Source: Pelagibacteraceae bacterium GOM-A1 | GTDB lineage: Bacteria > Pseudomonadota > Alphaproteobacteria > Pelagibacterales > Pelagibacteraceae | Length of the DNA stretch: 64,000 bases | Direction of reading: 5' to 3' | Assembly: GCA_001704065.1 (NCBI GenBank) | Contig: LHBX01000016.1 | Span: 1-64,000 of the forward strand | Shown here: positions 1 through 8,866 of the stretch, in pieces | How the letters are laid out: every line of letters starts with the position of its first letter | Position numbering within the stretch: the first letter of the stretch is position 1 | Position numbers and translations under genes: made by a program | Notes under the pieces: generated by a model | The model's database searches: none | Seen by the model: only the letters and a program-made list of their open reading frames with translations | Told to the model about the DNA's origin: nothing

Positions 1-47
1 AATCAGTACTGATTAATTGTATATATAAATTTTAGTACCAACTCTTG

Positions 48-76
48 TTGACTGTGAGATTAAATTTAAGGATACT
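48..76 (+). promoter_or_regulatory. putative sigma70-type promoter of proX-like gene
   Basis: TTGACT (48-53), 17-nt spacer, GATACT (71-76), upstream of the ATG at 110 which has a GGAG-like RBS. Confidence 0.35.
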
Positions 77-109
77 TACTTTCTTAATATATTAAGAGAG
101 GAGAAATAA

Positions 110-1054
110 ATGAAGAAAATACTATCTTTACTCTCAGCTATAGTAATTACTGTAGTAAGCTTTGCAGGAATATCTAACGCTGACAGTAAAAAACCCATAG
201 TGATCCCAACTCATAACTGGTCAAGTCAAATTGTTATGGCCTATGTTATTGGTGGAATCTTTGAAAGCATGGGTAACAATGTTAAATATGTAAATGCTGA
301 CTCTCAAGCGGTTTACGAGTCAATTAGAATTGGTGATGTAACTATATCTCATGAGGTATGGGAATCTGCTTTCGGTAAGTCATTTACAACAGCTTTAGAC
401 AAAGGTGGTTTGTTAGACTGGGGTGATCATGAAGCAAGAACTCTTGAGGACATGGGATATCCAAACTGGGTTGTTGAAAAAGGTCTATGTCCAGGTCTAC
501 CAGATTGGACAGCTCTAAAAAATCCAGACTGTGCAAAAAACTTTACAACACCTGACTCTCCAGATGGAAAAGGAAGAATGTTGGAAGGACCACAAACTTG
601 GCACGGTGACTTAATCCCTCAAAGGATTGATGCTCTAGGCTTAGGAGATTTATGGTGGGTTAAGTTTGCTGGAGGTGCTGATGCACTTTGGGCAGAATTA
701 GCAGCTGCTGAAAAAGAAGGTAGAGGAACAATAATTTTCAACTGGACACCAAACTTTACTGATGGTGCTGGTTTTACATTTATCGACTTCCCTCCATACA
801 CAGCTGGTTGTAGACCAGCAGATGGTGGTGATGGAAAATGTGGTTCTCCGGATGGTTATTTGAAAAAAGCAGTTCACGAAGATTTTCCAAAAACTCATCC
901 AGATGCAGCAGCAGCGTTCAAAAAACTGTCATTCTCAACAAGTCAAATTGGTGCAATGGCAGCTTTAGTAGACGTTGACAAAATGACTCACGAAGATGCA
1001 GCTAAAAAATGGTTAGCTGATAACGAGTCTACTTGGAAAGCTTTCCTTAAATAA
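110..1054 (+). CDS. proX: glycine betaine/proline-type ABC transporter substrate-binding protein (ProX/OpuAC family)
   Basis: 314-aa ORF with signal peptide; OpuAC-like sequence (IPTHNWSSQIVMAYVIGGIFESMG...); ProV- and ProW-like genes downstream. Confidence 0.88.
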   Translation: MKKILSLLSAIVITVVSFAGISNADSKKPIVIPTHNWSSQIVMAYVIGGIFESMGNNVKYVNADSQAVYESIRIGDVTISHEVWESAFGKSFTTALDKGGLLDWGDHEARTLEDMGYPNWVVEKGLCPGLPDWTALKNPDCAKNFTTPDSPDGKGRMLEGPQTWHGDLIPQRIDALGLGDLWWVKFAGGADALWAELAAAEKEGRGTIIFNWTPNFTDGAGFTFIDFPPYTAGCRPADGGDGKCGSPDGYLKKAVHEDFPKTHPDAAAAFKKLSFSTSQIGAMAALVDVDKMTHEDAAKKWLADNESTWKAFLK

Positions 1055-1077
1055 GGATAAAAGTTAAAAAATTAAGA

Positions 1078-1113
1078 TCTCCCCCAATTCTGTTGGGGGG
1101 GGATTTTTTTTTA
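1078..1113 (+). terminator. Rho-independent terminator after proX
   Basis: CCCCCAA-TTCTG-TTGGGGG hairpin followed by a T-run. Confidence 0.85.
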
Positions 1114-1137
1114 TAAAGATTTGTGTAAAATATATTT

Positions 1138-1515
1138 ATGAGAAAATATCTTTTTTACTTTTTTTTAAGTTTATTAATAAGCTCATCAGTTTTTGCTCGA
1201 AGCACCGGATGTAAAGAAGGTAACTGTGAAAATGGATATGGAAAATGGGTTTATACAGATAAAACTACTTATGAAGGTGAGTGGGTAGGAACAAAAAAAA
1301 ATGGCCAAGGTGTAGAAACATGGCCAAACGGATATATCTATAAAGGTGAGTTTAAAAACAGTGTTTGGAGTGGAGTTGGAACTTTAACTTTCCCAGATGG
1401 TTCTACTTATGAAGGAGAGTGGGCTAATGGTTTTATGAATGGCAAAGGAATATTTACTTGGGCTAATGGCGACCAAAAAGTAGGAATTTGGAAAAACGGT
1501 AAATTACAAGATTAA
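1138..1515 (+). CDS. MORN-repeat protein with signal peptide
   Basis: Repeated YEGEW/GxGxxTWPNG motifs (TYEGEWVGTKKNGQG, IYKGEFKNSVWSGVG, TYEGEWANGFMNGKG). Confidence 0.85.
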   Translation: MRKYLFYFFLSLLISSSVFARSTGCKEGNCENGYGKWVYTDKTTYEGEWVGTKKNGQGVETWPNGYIYKGEFKNSVWSGVGTLTFPDGSTYEGEWANGFMNGKGIFTWANGDQKVGIWKNGKLQD

Positions 1516-2066
1516 TGTCGAACGAAACTTCATTTAATAAATTAAAAAGATTACCCGAGAACCTAAAACAATTTATAGGACTAATAATTTTAACAATAGT
1601 CATAATTTCTTCTTTTGCTATTTTAAATAATATATTTAGCGAGGGTGATGAATTAGTTAGAAAAATGAAATTGGAAGAAGAGAGAATTGCAAAAGAGAGA
1701 AAACTAAGTGCATTAATTTCAAAACTTCCCTCGGGTATATTAGTAACTTTTGATGGTACTGATCATTATAAATTATCAGATGAACTGTATGAGGGAGTAT
1801 GTAATGCCACAAAACTTATCCCCCAAAGAGCAATAATGGGTGCAAATTTCTTAAATTTTAGAGCACATGAAATTTATACTATTAACGGCAATAAGATTGA
1901 TGAAACATTTGTTGAATGGGATGCTGAAAAAAAGAAATGTTTTGCAGGTTTTACAGTTAGTGGAAATAACGTAGGAGTAGACGAAACAATTAAAGTAAGC
2001 GGTGAAGCCTTAAGTTTTTTAAGTACTGGAATTGATACAAGGGTTTATTTTATTAAAAATTTTTAA
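1515..2066 (+). CDS. hypothetical membrane-anchored protein
   Basis: 183-aa ORF, one N-terminal TM segment then charged coil; no recognised family. Confidence 0.6.
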   Translation: MSNETSFNKLKRLPENLKQFIGLIILTIVIISSFAILNNIFSEGDELVRKMKLEEERIAKERKLSALISKLPSGILVTFDGTDHYKLSDELYEGVCNATKLIPQRAIMGANFLNFRAHEIYTINGNKIDETFVEWDAEKKKCFAGFTVSGNNVGVDETIKVSGEALSFLSTGIDTRVYFIKNF

Positions 2067-2130
2067 TGGAAATAAGCTTCAATTATATTGATTTTAATTT
2101 AATTAATTTTCGTATATTTTTATAAGAATT

Positions 2131-3162
2131 ATGTCTGATGCAGTAATCAAATGCGAAGCAGTTTATAAAATTTTTGGTGAAAACGCCAAAAAGATGCTTC
2201 AAGACTCAAATGGCAATGTTGATGCTAAAACATTTCAAGAAAATGGTTGTATAGTAGGTGTTAACAATGCCTCTTTTGAAGTGGCAAAAGGAGAGATGCT
2301 TGTTGTAATGGGCTTATCTGGATCTGGTAAGTCAACTTTACTAAGGTGTATATCAAGATTAACAGATGCAACAGGTGGAAAAATTTTCATTGAAGGTCAA
2401 GATTTATTAAATTTAAACAATAAAGAGTTAATTGAGCTTAGAAGAAACAAAATGGGAATGGTTTTCCAAAGCTTTGCTCTTCTTCCACACAAAACCGTTG
2501 TAGAAAATATAGCTTTTCCTCTTCAAATCAAAGGTATCAAAACTGAGGAGAGCATTAATAAAGCAATGGAGATGGTTAAATTAGTTGGACTTGATGGAAG
2601 AGAAAATTATTTTCCAAGAGAACTTTCAGGTGGACAACAACAAAGAGTGGGTATTGCAAGATCTCTAGCAGTTGAACCTGATATATGGTTTTTAGATGAA
2701 CCTTTTTCTGCTTTAGATCCTTTAATTAGAAAAGAAATGCAAGATGAATTTTTAAGACTTCAAGAAAAATTACAAAAAACAATTATGTTTATTACTCATG
2801 ATTTTGATGAAGCACTAAAACTTGCTGATCGAATTGCAATTATGAAAGATGGTATAATTGAACAACTAGATACACCTGCAAATATAGTTTTAAACCCAGC
2901 CACAGAATATGTAAGAAAATTTACTGAAGAAGTACCTAGAGAAAAAGTTTTATTAATTGAAGATGTAATGGATGAATCTATATCTAATAATTTAGGTGAT
3001 GTTAAAGTTTCAAAAGATGAAATCATAGAAAATGTTGCAGAAAAAATATTAACGCAAGAAAAATCTGTAGCAGTTATAGATGAAAATAATAAAACCGTTG
3101 GGTCAATCAACCCAACAAAAATAATAAATACTGTCTTTGGCGGAAGAAAGAATGGAAAATAA
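2131..3162 (+). CDS. proV: glycine betaine/proline-type ABC transporter ATP-binding protein
   Basis: Walker A GLSGSGKST, signature LSGGQQQRVGIARSL, Walker B IWFLDEP, ProV-type N-terminus and C-terminal CBS-like tail. Confidence 0.9.
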   Translation: MSDAVIKCEAVYKIFGENAKKMLQDSNGNVDAKTFQENGCIVGVNNASFEVAKGEMLVVMGLSGSGKSTLLRCISRLTDATGGKIFIEGQDLLNLNNKELIELRRNKMGMVFQSFALLPHKTVVENIAFPLQIKGIKTEESINKAMEMVKLVGLDGRENYFPRELSGGQQQRVGIARSLAVEPDIWFLDEPFSALDPLIRKEMQDEFLRLQEKLQKTIMFITHDFDEALKLADRIAIMKDGIIEQLDTPANIVLNPATEYVRKFTEEVPREKVLLIEDVMDESISNNLGDVKVSKDEIIENVAEKILTQEKSVAVIDENNKTVGSINPTKIINTVFGGRKNGK

Positions 3163-3165
3163 ATT

Positions 3166-5319
3166 ATGGAATTTTTAAAAAAATATCCAAAAATATTTCA
3201 GTGGTTATTTCTATTAATTGTTTTCTTTGCTCTTTGTTTTGCTATTGATGTTCCAGAAACATATAAATTCATTAGAGGCCAAGCTGAATTCGTAAAAGAC
3301 CCTAATCAAAGTAGTTATATATTTTTAGGCAAAGAAGTAAGATATTACGCCTTTGATGTTTTCTGGCGACTTCCTCCATTACTTGGATGGTTACCAATAT
3401 GGATAAATGACTCCTTGTTTTTTTTAATGAATGAGTGGATGCCAATGGAGTTTTGGAATGAGGACACTCAAGAATTTAAAACCAGACCAATAGTTTTGCA
3501 AATTAGTAGAAATTTAACAGCTTTTATGACCTTTTTAATAGAATTAATTAGAGAAATTCTATTAGGTGGACTTGAAACAATTGTTGCCTTTACAAGTTGG
3601 GATTGGATCGATGAGAACCCTTGGGCAGAGTTACCAGGTCTACCTTGGACAATAGTTGCAGCTGGTTTTGCAATACTTGCTTATAAATTAAGTGGTATTG
3701 GACTCGCATTATTTGCCGGTTTAACAATGGTTTACATTTCTATATTTGGACAATGGAAACCATCGATGCAAACACTCTCTTTTATTTTAGTTGCTGCGCC
3801 TCTATCTTTTATATTTGGGTTAAGTTTAGGTATTGCAGCTTATAAAAGTAAACGTGTAGAAAAAGCTCTATATCCAATTCTATTAGTTATGCAAACAATG
3901 CCACAATATGCAGTATTAGTTCCTGCACTTGTTCTTTTTGGAGTCGGTGACCACGCTGCAGTGATTATAACTATGGTTGTTGCAGTTCCACCCATGATAT
4001 TACTCACTTTACTAGGATTGAGAGCTATTCCTCCAGAAGTAATTGAAGCTGGAAGAATGAGTGGTTGTAATAATTGGCAACTAATGTCTAAAGTGCTAAT
4101 TCCAACGGCTAGACGAGATATTTTAATTGGCGTAAACCAGGTTATCATGGTGTGTTTTTCTATGGCTGTTATTTCAGCCTTCATTGGAGCGAAAGGTCTA
4201 GGTTTTAATTTATTGTTAGCACTAAATCAACTTAATATCGGATTAGCATTAGAAGCTGGTCTTTGTATTAGTCTAATTGCAATTTTATTAGATAAAATGT
4301 CATTAGCATGGGCAAACAAGCAAGTCGATTATTTTGGCAATTTGAATTTTTTTCAAAGAAATAAAAATTTATTATTTTTTAGTATTACGGTCATAATTGG
4401 AATTTTACTCGCTTACTTTGGATCTGTTTATTTTAAAGGTGGCTACAATTATTTATTTGAAGTTCCACACAATAAAGGAATATCAACCGCTGATTTTTGG
4501 AATAAAGGTGTCGATTGGATTTTTGATACCTTCTTTGTTTATATAAAAGCATTTAATACATGGTTAATTCAAGAAGTGTTACAACCAATGAGGGCTTTGT
4601 ATTTAAGGATGCCAGCTGTTGCTACATTAGTTCTAGTTGTTGGTGCAGGCTATTTAATTGGTGGAATTAGATCTGCATTAGTAGTTTGTGGTTTGACATT
4701 ATTCATAGCTCTAAGCCCTTGGTGGGATAGAGCCTTAGTAACGGCTTACATGGCAACATTTGGGGTAATTGTCTCTTGTATAATTGGTTTTACGGTTGGC
4801 ACATTATGTTTTCAAAATAAACATTCTGCAAAATTTATGTTAGGGGTATGTGATATATTTCAAACATTTCCATCATTTGTTTATCTTATTCCTGTTATGA
4901 TGCTTTTTGGAATAACTGACACTTCTGTTCTTATTGCTGTTATAGTTTATGCAACTATACCAGCAACAAGATACACAATTGAAGGGCTTAGAAGTGTTCC
5001 AGCAGGTTTACACGATGCAGCGACGATGTCTGGTGTAAATAAATTTCAAAGATTAACAAAAATTGAATTTCCTTTAGCATTCCCTCATATGATGCTTGGT
5101 ATAAATCAAACAATAGTGTTTGCGTTATTTATGGTAATTATAGGGGCATTTATAGGCACAGAGGATTTAGGACAATATATTTTAAAAGCTTTATCAGATA
5201 AAAATGGTGCTGGTATTGGATTAACTTTAGGTATTTGTGTAGCTTTTATAGGTTTAATCTTTGACAATTTGATAAGAACTTGGGTAGAAAAAAGAAAAAA
5301 ACATCTAGGAATTGCTTAA
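3166..5319 (+). CDS. proW: glycine betaine ABC transporter permease with two permease domains
   Basis: 717 aa; two copies of the ProW-type EAA loop (EVIEAGRMSGCNNWQLMSKVLIPTA and GLHDAATMSGVNKFQRLTKIEFPLA). Confidence 0.88.
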   Translation: MEFLKKYPKIFQWLFLLIVFFALCFAIDVPETYKFIRGQAEFVKDPNQSSYIFLGKEVRYYAFDVFWRLPPLLGWLPIWINDSLFFLMNEWMPMEFWNEDTQEFKTRPIVLQISRNLTAFMTFLIELIREILLGGLETIVAFTSWDWIDENPWAELPGLPWTIVAAGFAILAYKLSGIGLALFAGLTMVYISIFGQWKPSMQTLSFILVAAPLSFIFGLSLGIAAYKSKRVEKALYPILLVMQTMPQYAVLVPALVLFGVGDHAAVIITMVVAVPPMILLTLLGLRAIPPEVIEAGRMSGCNNWQLMSKVLIPTARRDILIGVNQVIMVCFSMAVISAFIGAKGLGFNLLLALNQLNIGLALEAGLCISLIAILLDKMSLAWANKQVDYFGNLNFFQRNKNLLFFSITVIIGILLAYFGSVYFKGGYNYLFEVPHNKGISTADFWNKGVDWIFDTFFVYIKAFNTWLIQEVLQPMRALYLRMPAVATLVLVVGAGYLIGGIRSALVVCGLTLFIALSPWWDRALVTAYMATFGVIVSCIIGFTVGTLCFQNKHSAKFMLGVCDIFQTFPSFVYLIPVMMLFGITDTSVLIAVIVYATIPATRYTIEGLRSVPAGLHDAATMSGVNKFQRLTKIEFPLAFPHMMLGINQTIVFALFMVIIGAFIGTEDLGQYILKALSDKNGAGIGLTLGICVAFIGLIFDNLIRTWVEKRKKHLGIA

Positions 5320-5325
5320 GCTTAA

Positions 5326-6285
5326 ATGAAAAAAATTTTAATAATCGGCGGTGGCGCAATGGGATCTGCTTTTACTTTTCCATGTATAGATAATAAAAAT
5401 GAAGTAACTATCACAGAGCCTTACAATAAAACTTTTATTAAAAATTTGTCTTCAAAAAAGAAATATCATTCTAGTTTGAAAATAAATTTACCTAAGAAAA
5501 TAAAATACAAAAAATATTCAACTGATCTATTAAAAAATAAATATGATTTGGTAGTTGTTGCGTTAAGTTTATCAGGAATAAATTTTATTAGTGAAGAATT
5601 TAAAAAATCAAATATTAAAAGTCCAATTCTTATTCTTACCAAAGGTTTGAAGTATGAGAAAAAAAAACAGAAAATTTTTACTATTTCAGAGGATATAAAG
5701 AAAACTAACAAAAATATAAATGTTTCAGTTTTAAAAGGACCTTGCTTAGCAAAAGAACTTTCAAATAAAAAACAAACAAGTGTAATTGTTGCTAATAAAA
5801 ATATCAAAACCGCAAAAAAAATTTGTAATATGATAACTACAAAATACTATTTAACAGAAACTTCGAAAGATGTTATTGGAGTTGAGATCTGTTCTTCAAT
5901 TAAAAATATTTATTCAATGATTATCGGGGCTGGAGATAGTTTAAATATGTCTTCAAGTTTATTCAAAAAATCTATAAATGAGATGATATATATTACTATA
6001 TATTTTAAAGGAAAAATTGAGACTGCTCTTGGATTGGCTGGAGTTGGAGATTTATACGTCAGTGCTGCTGGAGGTAGAAATAGTAAAATGGGAAGTTACT
6101 TAGGGCAAGGCTATACATTCAACAATGCTAAAAGAAAATTTATGCCTAATGAAACTGTAGAGGGAGAGCAACTTGCAAGAGAAATTGCTCCATTTGTATT
6201 AAAAAAAATTCAACAAAAAAAAATCCCTTTGATGACAAAATTAATTAAATCTATAATTAATAACAAAAAATTAATATTAAATTAA
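5326..6285 (+). CDS. NAD(P)-dependent glycerol-3-phosphate dehydrogenase-like protein (GpsA family)
   Basis: N-terminal GGGAMGSAF Rossmann motif, KGPCLAKEL, EICSSIKNIYSM, GLAGVGDLYVSA. Confidence 0.75.
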   Translation: MKKILIIGGGAMGSAFTFPCIDNKNEVTITEPYNKTFIKNLSSKKKYHSSLKINLPKKIKYKKYSTDLLKNKYDLVVVALSLSGINFISEEFKKSNIKSPILILTKGLKYEKKKQKIFTISEDIKKTNKNINVSVLKGPCLAKELSNKKQTSVIVANKNIKTAKKICNMITTKYYLTETSKDVIGVEICSSIKNIYSMIIGAGDSLNMSSSLFKKSINEMIYITIYFKGKIETALGLAGVGDLYVSAAGGRNSKMGSYLGQGYTFNNAKRKFMPNETVEGEQLAREIAPFVLKKIQQKKIPLMTKLIKSIINNKKLILN

Positions 6286-6287
6286 AA

Positions 6288-7373
6288 ATGGCAAGTATTA
6301 AAATAGATAAAGTAAATAAGTATTTTGGAAGTACACACGTCATTAAAGAAGTTTCTCTAGATATAAAAAGCGAGTCTTTTACTGTTCTAGTAGGACCAAG
6401 TGGTTGTGGTAAATCTACAATTTTAAGAATGATTGCTGGTTTAGAAGAAATTAACTCTGGCACAATATCTATTGACGATAAAGTTGTTAACGATCTGCCA
6501 CCTAAAGAAAGAAATATTGCAATGGTATTTCAATCTTATGCTCTTTACCCTCATATGACAGTATTTGATAATATGGCTTTTGGTTTGAAGATTGAAAAAA
6601 AATCTAAAGAAGAAATAGAGCAAAGAGTAATGGAGGCTGCTAAAATTTTACAAATAGAAGAATATCTAGAGAGAAAACCTAAACAATTATCTGGAGGACA
6701 ACGTCAAAGAGTAGCTATAGGTAGAGCTATTACAAGAAAACCAAAAGTTTTCTTATTTGATGAACCATTATCTAACCTAGATGCTGCTCTTAGAGTGCAA
6801 ATGAGAGTGGAATTAGCAAAATTACATGACCAACTTAATGCAACAATGATCTATGTAACTCATGATCAAACTGAAGCCATGACTCTTGCTAACGATATTG
6901 TTGTATTGGATCAAGGTATAGTTTCACAAAAGGGATCACCCATGAACCTATATAATAATCCAGATAATTTGTTTGTTGGTGGTTTTATTGGATCTCCAAA
7001 AATGAATTTTATAGATAGTAAAATTTTAAGCAAAAGTTCGAATAGTTCAGAGGTAGATATAATGGGGACTGGAAAGTTAAATGTACCAAAAATTTCCGAA
7101 AATATTCAAGAAGGAGACAGAATAAAAATTGGAATAAGACCTGAGCATTTAATATTAAATGCAAAATCAGAATCACTATGGGAGAGCAAAGTCTTTGTAG
7201 TAGAAAAATTAGGGTCAGGAACATATTTATATTTAGAGAAAGAGGGAGATCCTCTTGTTGTACAAACTGATGGAGACACAAATATAAAGGTAGGTGATAC
7301 CGTTAAAATAGGTTTTGATCCATTTCGTTGCCATTTATTTGATAATAAAGGTATTTCTTTTAAAAATTCCTAA
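6288..7373 (+). CDS. sugar/polyol ABC transporter ATP-binding protein (MalK/UgpC type)
   Basis: VGPSGCGKST, LSGGQRQRVAIGRAI, VFLFDEPLSNLDA, C-terminal TOBE-like region. Confidence 0.9.
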   Translation: MASIKIDKVNKYFGSTHVIKEVSLDIKSESFTVLVGPSGCGKSTILRMIAGLEEINSGTISIDDKVVNDLPPKERNIAMVFQSYALYPHMTVFDNMAFGLKIEKKSKEEIEQRVMEAAKILQIEEYLERKPKQLSGGQRQRVAIGRAITRKPKVFLFDEPLSNLDAALRVQMRVELAKLHDQLNATMIYVTHDQTEAMTLANDIVVLDQGIVSQKGSPMNLYNNPDNLFVGGFIGSPKMNFIDSKILSKSSNSSEVDIMGTGKLNVPKISENIQEGDRIKIGIRPEHLILNAKSESLWESKVFVVEKLGSGTYLYLEKEGDPLVVQTDGDTNIKVGDTVKIGFDPFRCHLFDNKGISFKNS

Positions 7374-7485
7374 ATCAATCTCAGGTAGTATTGTGTAATT
7401 TACATACTTGTTATTCTTCTTATAAATGTTCATTATGTATTAATTTTTAAATAACTTTAGAAAACAAGAAAAAAGAGGGGAATAT

Positions 7486-8814
7486 ATGTTTAAAAATATA
7501 TTAATAACAATCTCTGCAATAGCTTTTATTTTTAATTCAATTGCATTTGCAGATATTAAATTCTGGACGACAGAAACTCAACCAGCGAGGATGGCTAAGC
7601 AAGAAGAGATGGCCAAAGCTTTTGAAGCTAAAACTGGAATTGGAGTTGAAGTTATCCCGATTGATGAAAAAGATTTAGGAACAAGAGCTACCGCAGCAGC
7701 AGCAGCCGGAGATCTTCCTGATGTAATTTACCATACATTGCAATATGTATTGCCATGGGCTGAAGCGGGAATTTTAGACGTTGATGCAAATAATGATATA
7801 ATTAAAACACTTGGAAAAGATACTTTTGCTCCAGGTGCTTTAAAGATGGCAAAAAAAGGTGGCAAAATTGCAGCTGTGCCAGTAGATGGATGGACGCAAA
7901 TGGTCGTTTACAGAAAAGATTTATTTAAAGCTGCTGGTTTAGAACCACCAACTACATACGCAAACATCGAGAAAGCAATAGATGCTTTATCTAGCAATGA
8001 TATGTTTGGATTTGTTGCGGCAACTAAAACTGATGAAAACTTTATGAGTCAGGTTTTGGAACATGTTCTACTTGCGAATGGTGTAAACATAGTAAAAAAA
8101 GGTGGAACAAAAAAACAAGGTAGAGCTTTAAAGAATTCTTTACAGTTTTATAAAAAATTAGCTAAGGCTAGCCCTCCAGGGGAACTTTATTGGAAACAAT
8201 CAAGAGAACTTTATTTTGCTGGTAAAACTCCAATGATAATATGGTCACCATTTATAATGGATGAATTAGCTGGTTTAAGAGACTCAGCTCCACCAACAAT
8301 TAATAGCGATCCTACATCACCAGAATTGGCATCTAAAACTGGTTTTATTACTAATTTTAGTGGACCAAATAATGTAAAAGGTGCAGCCTGGGCGGATGTT
8401 AGATACTTTGGTGTAACTGCAGATGCAGATACCGATGAAGCTAAGCAGTTTATTCTTTATTCAATGGATGAAGGATACACAAGCACTTTATCTATAGCAC
8501 CAGAAGGTAAGTTCCCAGTAAGAAGAGGCAATGCAAGCGATCCAAATGCATTTACAACTGCTTGGAGTAAACTACCTGTAGGAGTTGATAGAAAAGCTCC
8601 TTTAACAGATCTATATTCTGCAGATGTAATAAATAATATTGTTGCTGGTTTAGATACAGCTAACAGATGGGGAGTAAAAGAAGGTGAACTATCTAGAGCA
8701 TCTAAAATTATTAACAATAAGTTTATAAATAGAATCACTAGACAATATATTGACGATCAATTGACGCTAGATGAAGCAGTAGATGAAATTAATACTGTGC
8801 TAGCTAGCTTCTAG
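7486..8814 (+). CDS. sugar-type ABC transporter substrate-binding protein
   Basis: 442 aa, signal peptide, family-1 extracellular solute-binding layout (KFWTTETQPARMAKQEEMAKAFEAKTGIGVEVIP). Confidence 0.85.
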   Translation: MFKNILITISAIAFIFNSIAFADIKFWTTETQPARMAKQEEMAKAFEAKTGIGVEVIPIDEKDLGTRATAAAAAGDLPDVIYHTLQYVLPWAEAGILDVDANNDIIKTLGKDTFAPGALKMAKKGGKIAAVPVDGWTQMVVYRKDLFKAAGLEPPTTYANIEKAIDALSSNDMFGFVAATKTDENFMSQVLEHVLLANGVNIVKKGGTKKQGRALKNSLQFYKKLAKASPPGELYWKQSRELYFAGKTPMIIWSPFIMDELAGLRDSAPPTINSDPTSPELASKTGFITNFSGPNNVKGAAWADVRYFGVTADADTDEAKQFILYSMDEGYTSTLSIAPEGKFPVRRGNASDPNAFTTAWSKLPVGVDRKAPLTDLYSADVINNIVAGLDTANRWGVKEGELSRASKIINNKFINRITRQYIDDQLTLDEAVDEINTVLASF

Positions 8815-8830
8815 TAATTTAAAAAATTAA

Positions 8831-8866
8831 AAAAAGCGGGTAATATTAATTATCCGCTTTTTTTTT
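8831..8866 (+). terminator. intrinsic terminator/attenuator between SBP and permease genes
   Basis: AAAAAGCGGGTAATATTAATTATCCGCTTTTTTTTT; the T-tract ends directly at the ATG (8867) of the next gene. Confidence 0.8.

Noticed and set aside
619-898. Antisense ORFs (60 and 66 aa) inside proX
   Set aside because: Fully inside a strongly supported gene on the opposite strand; low-complexity translation and no RBS/operon context.
2796-3110. 104-aa minus-strand ORF inside proV
   Set aside because: Ser/Ile-rich shadow ORF complementary to conserved ATPase codons; no plausible domain.
3840-4184. 114-aa minus-strand ORF inside the permease gene
   Set aside because: Mirror of the conserved permease EAA-loop region; no independent support.
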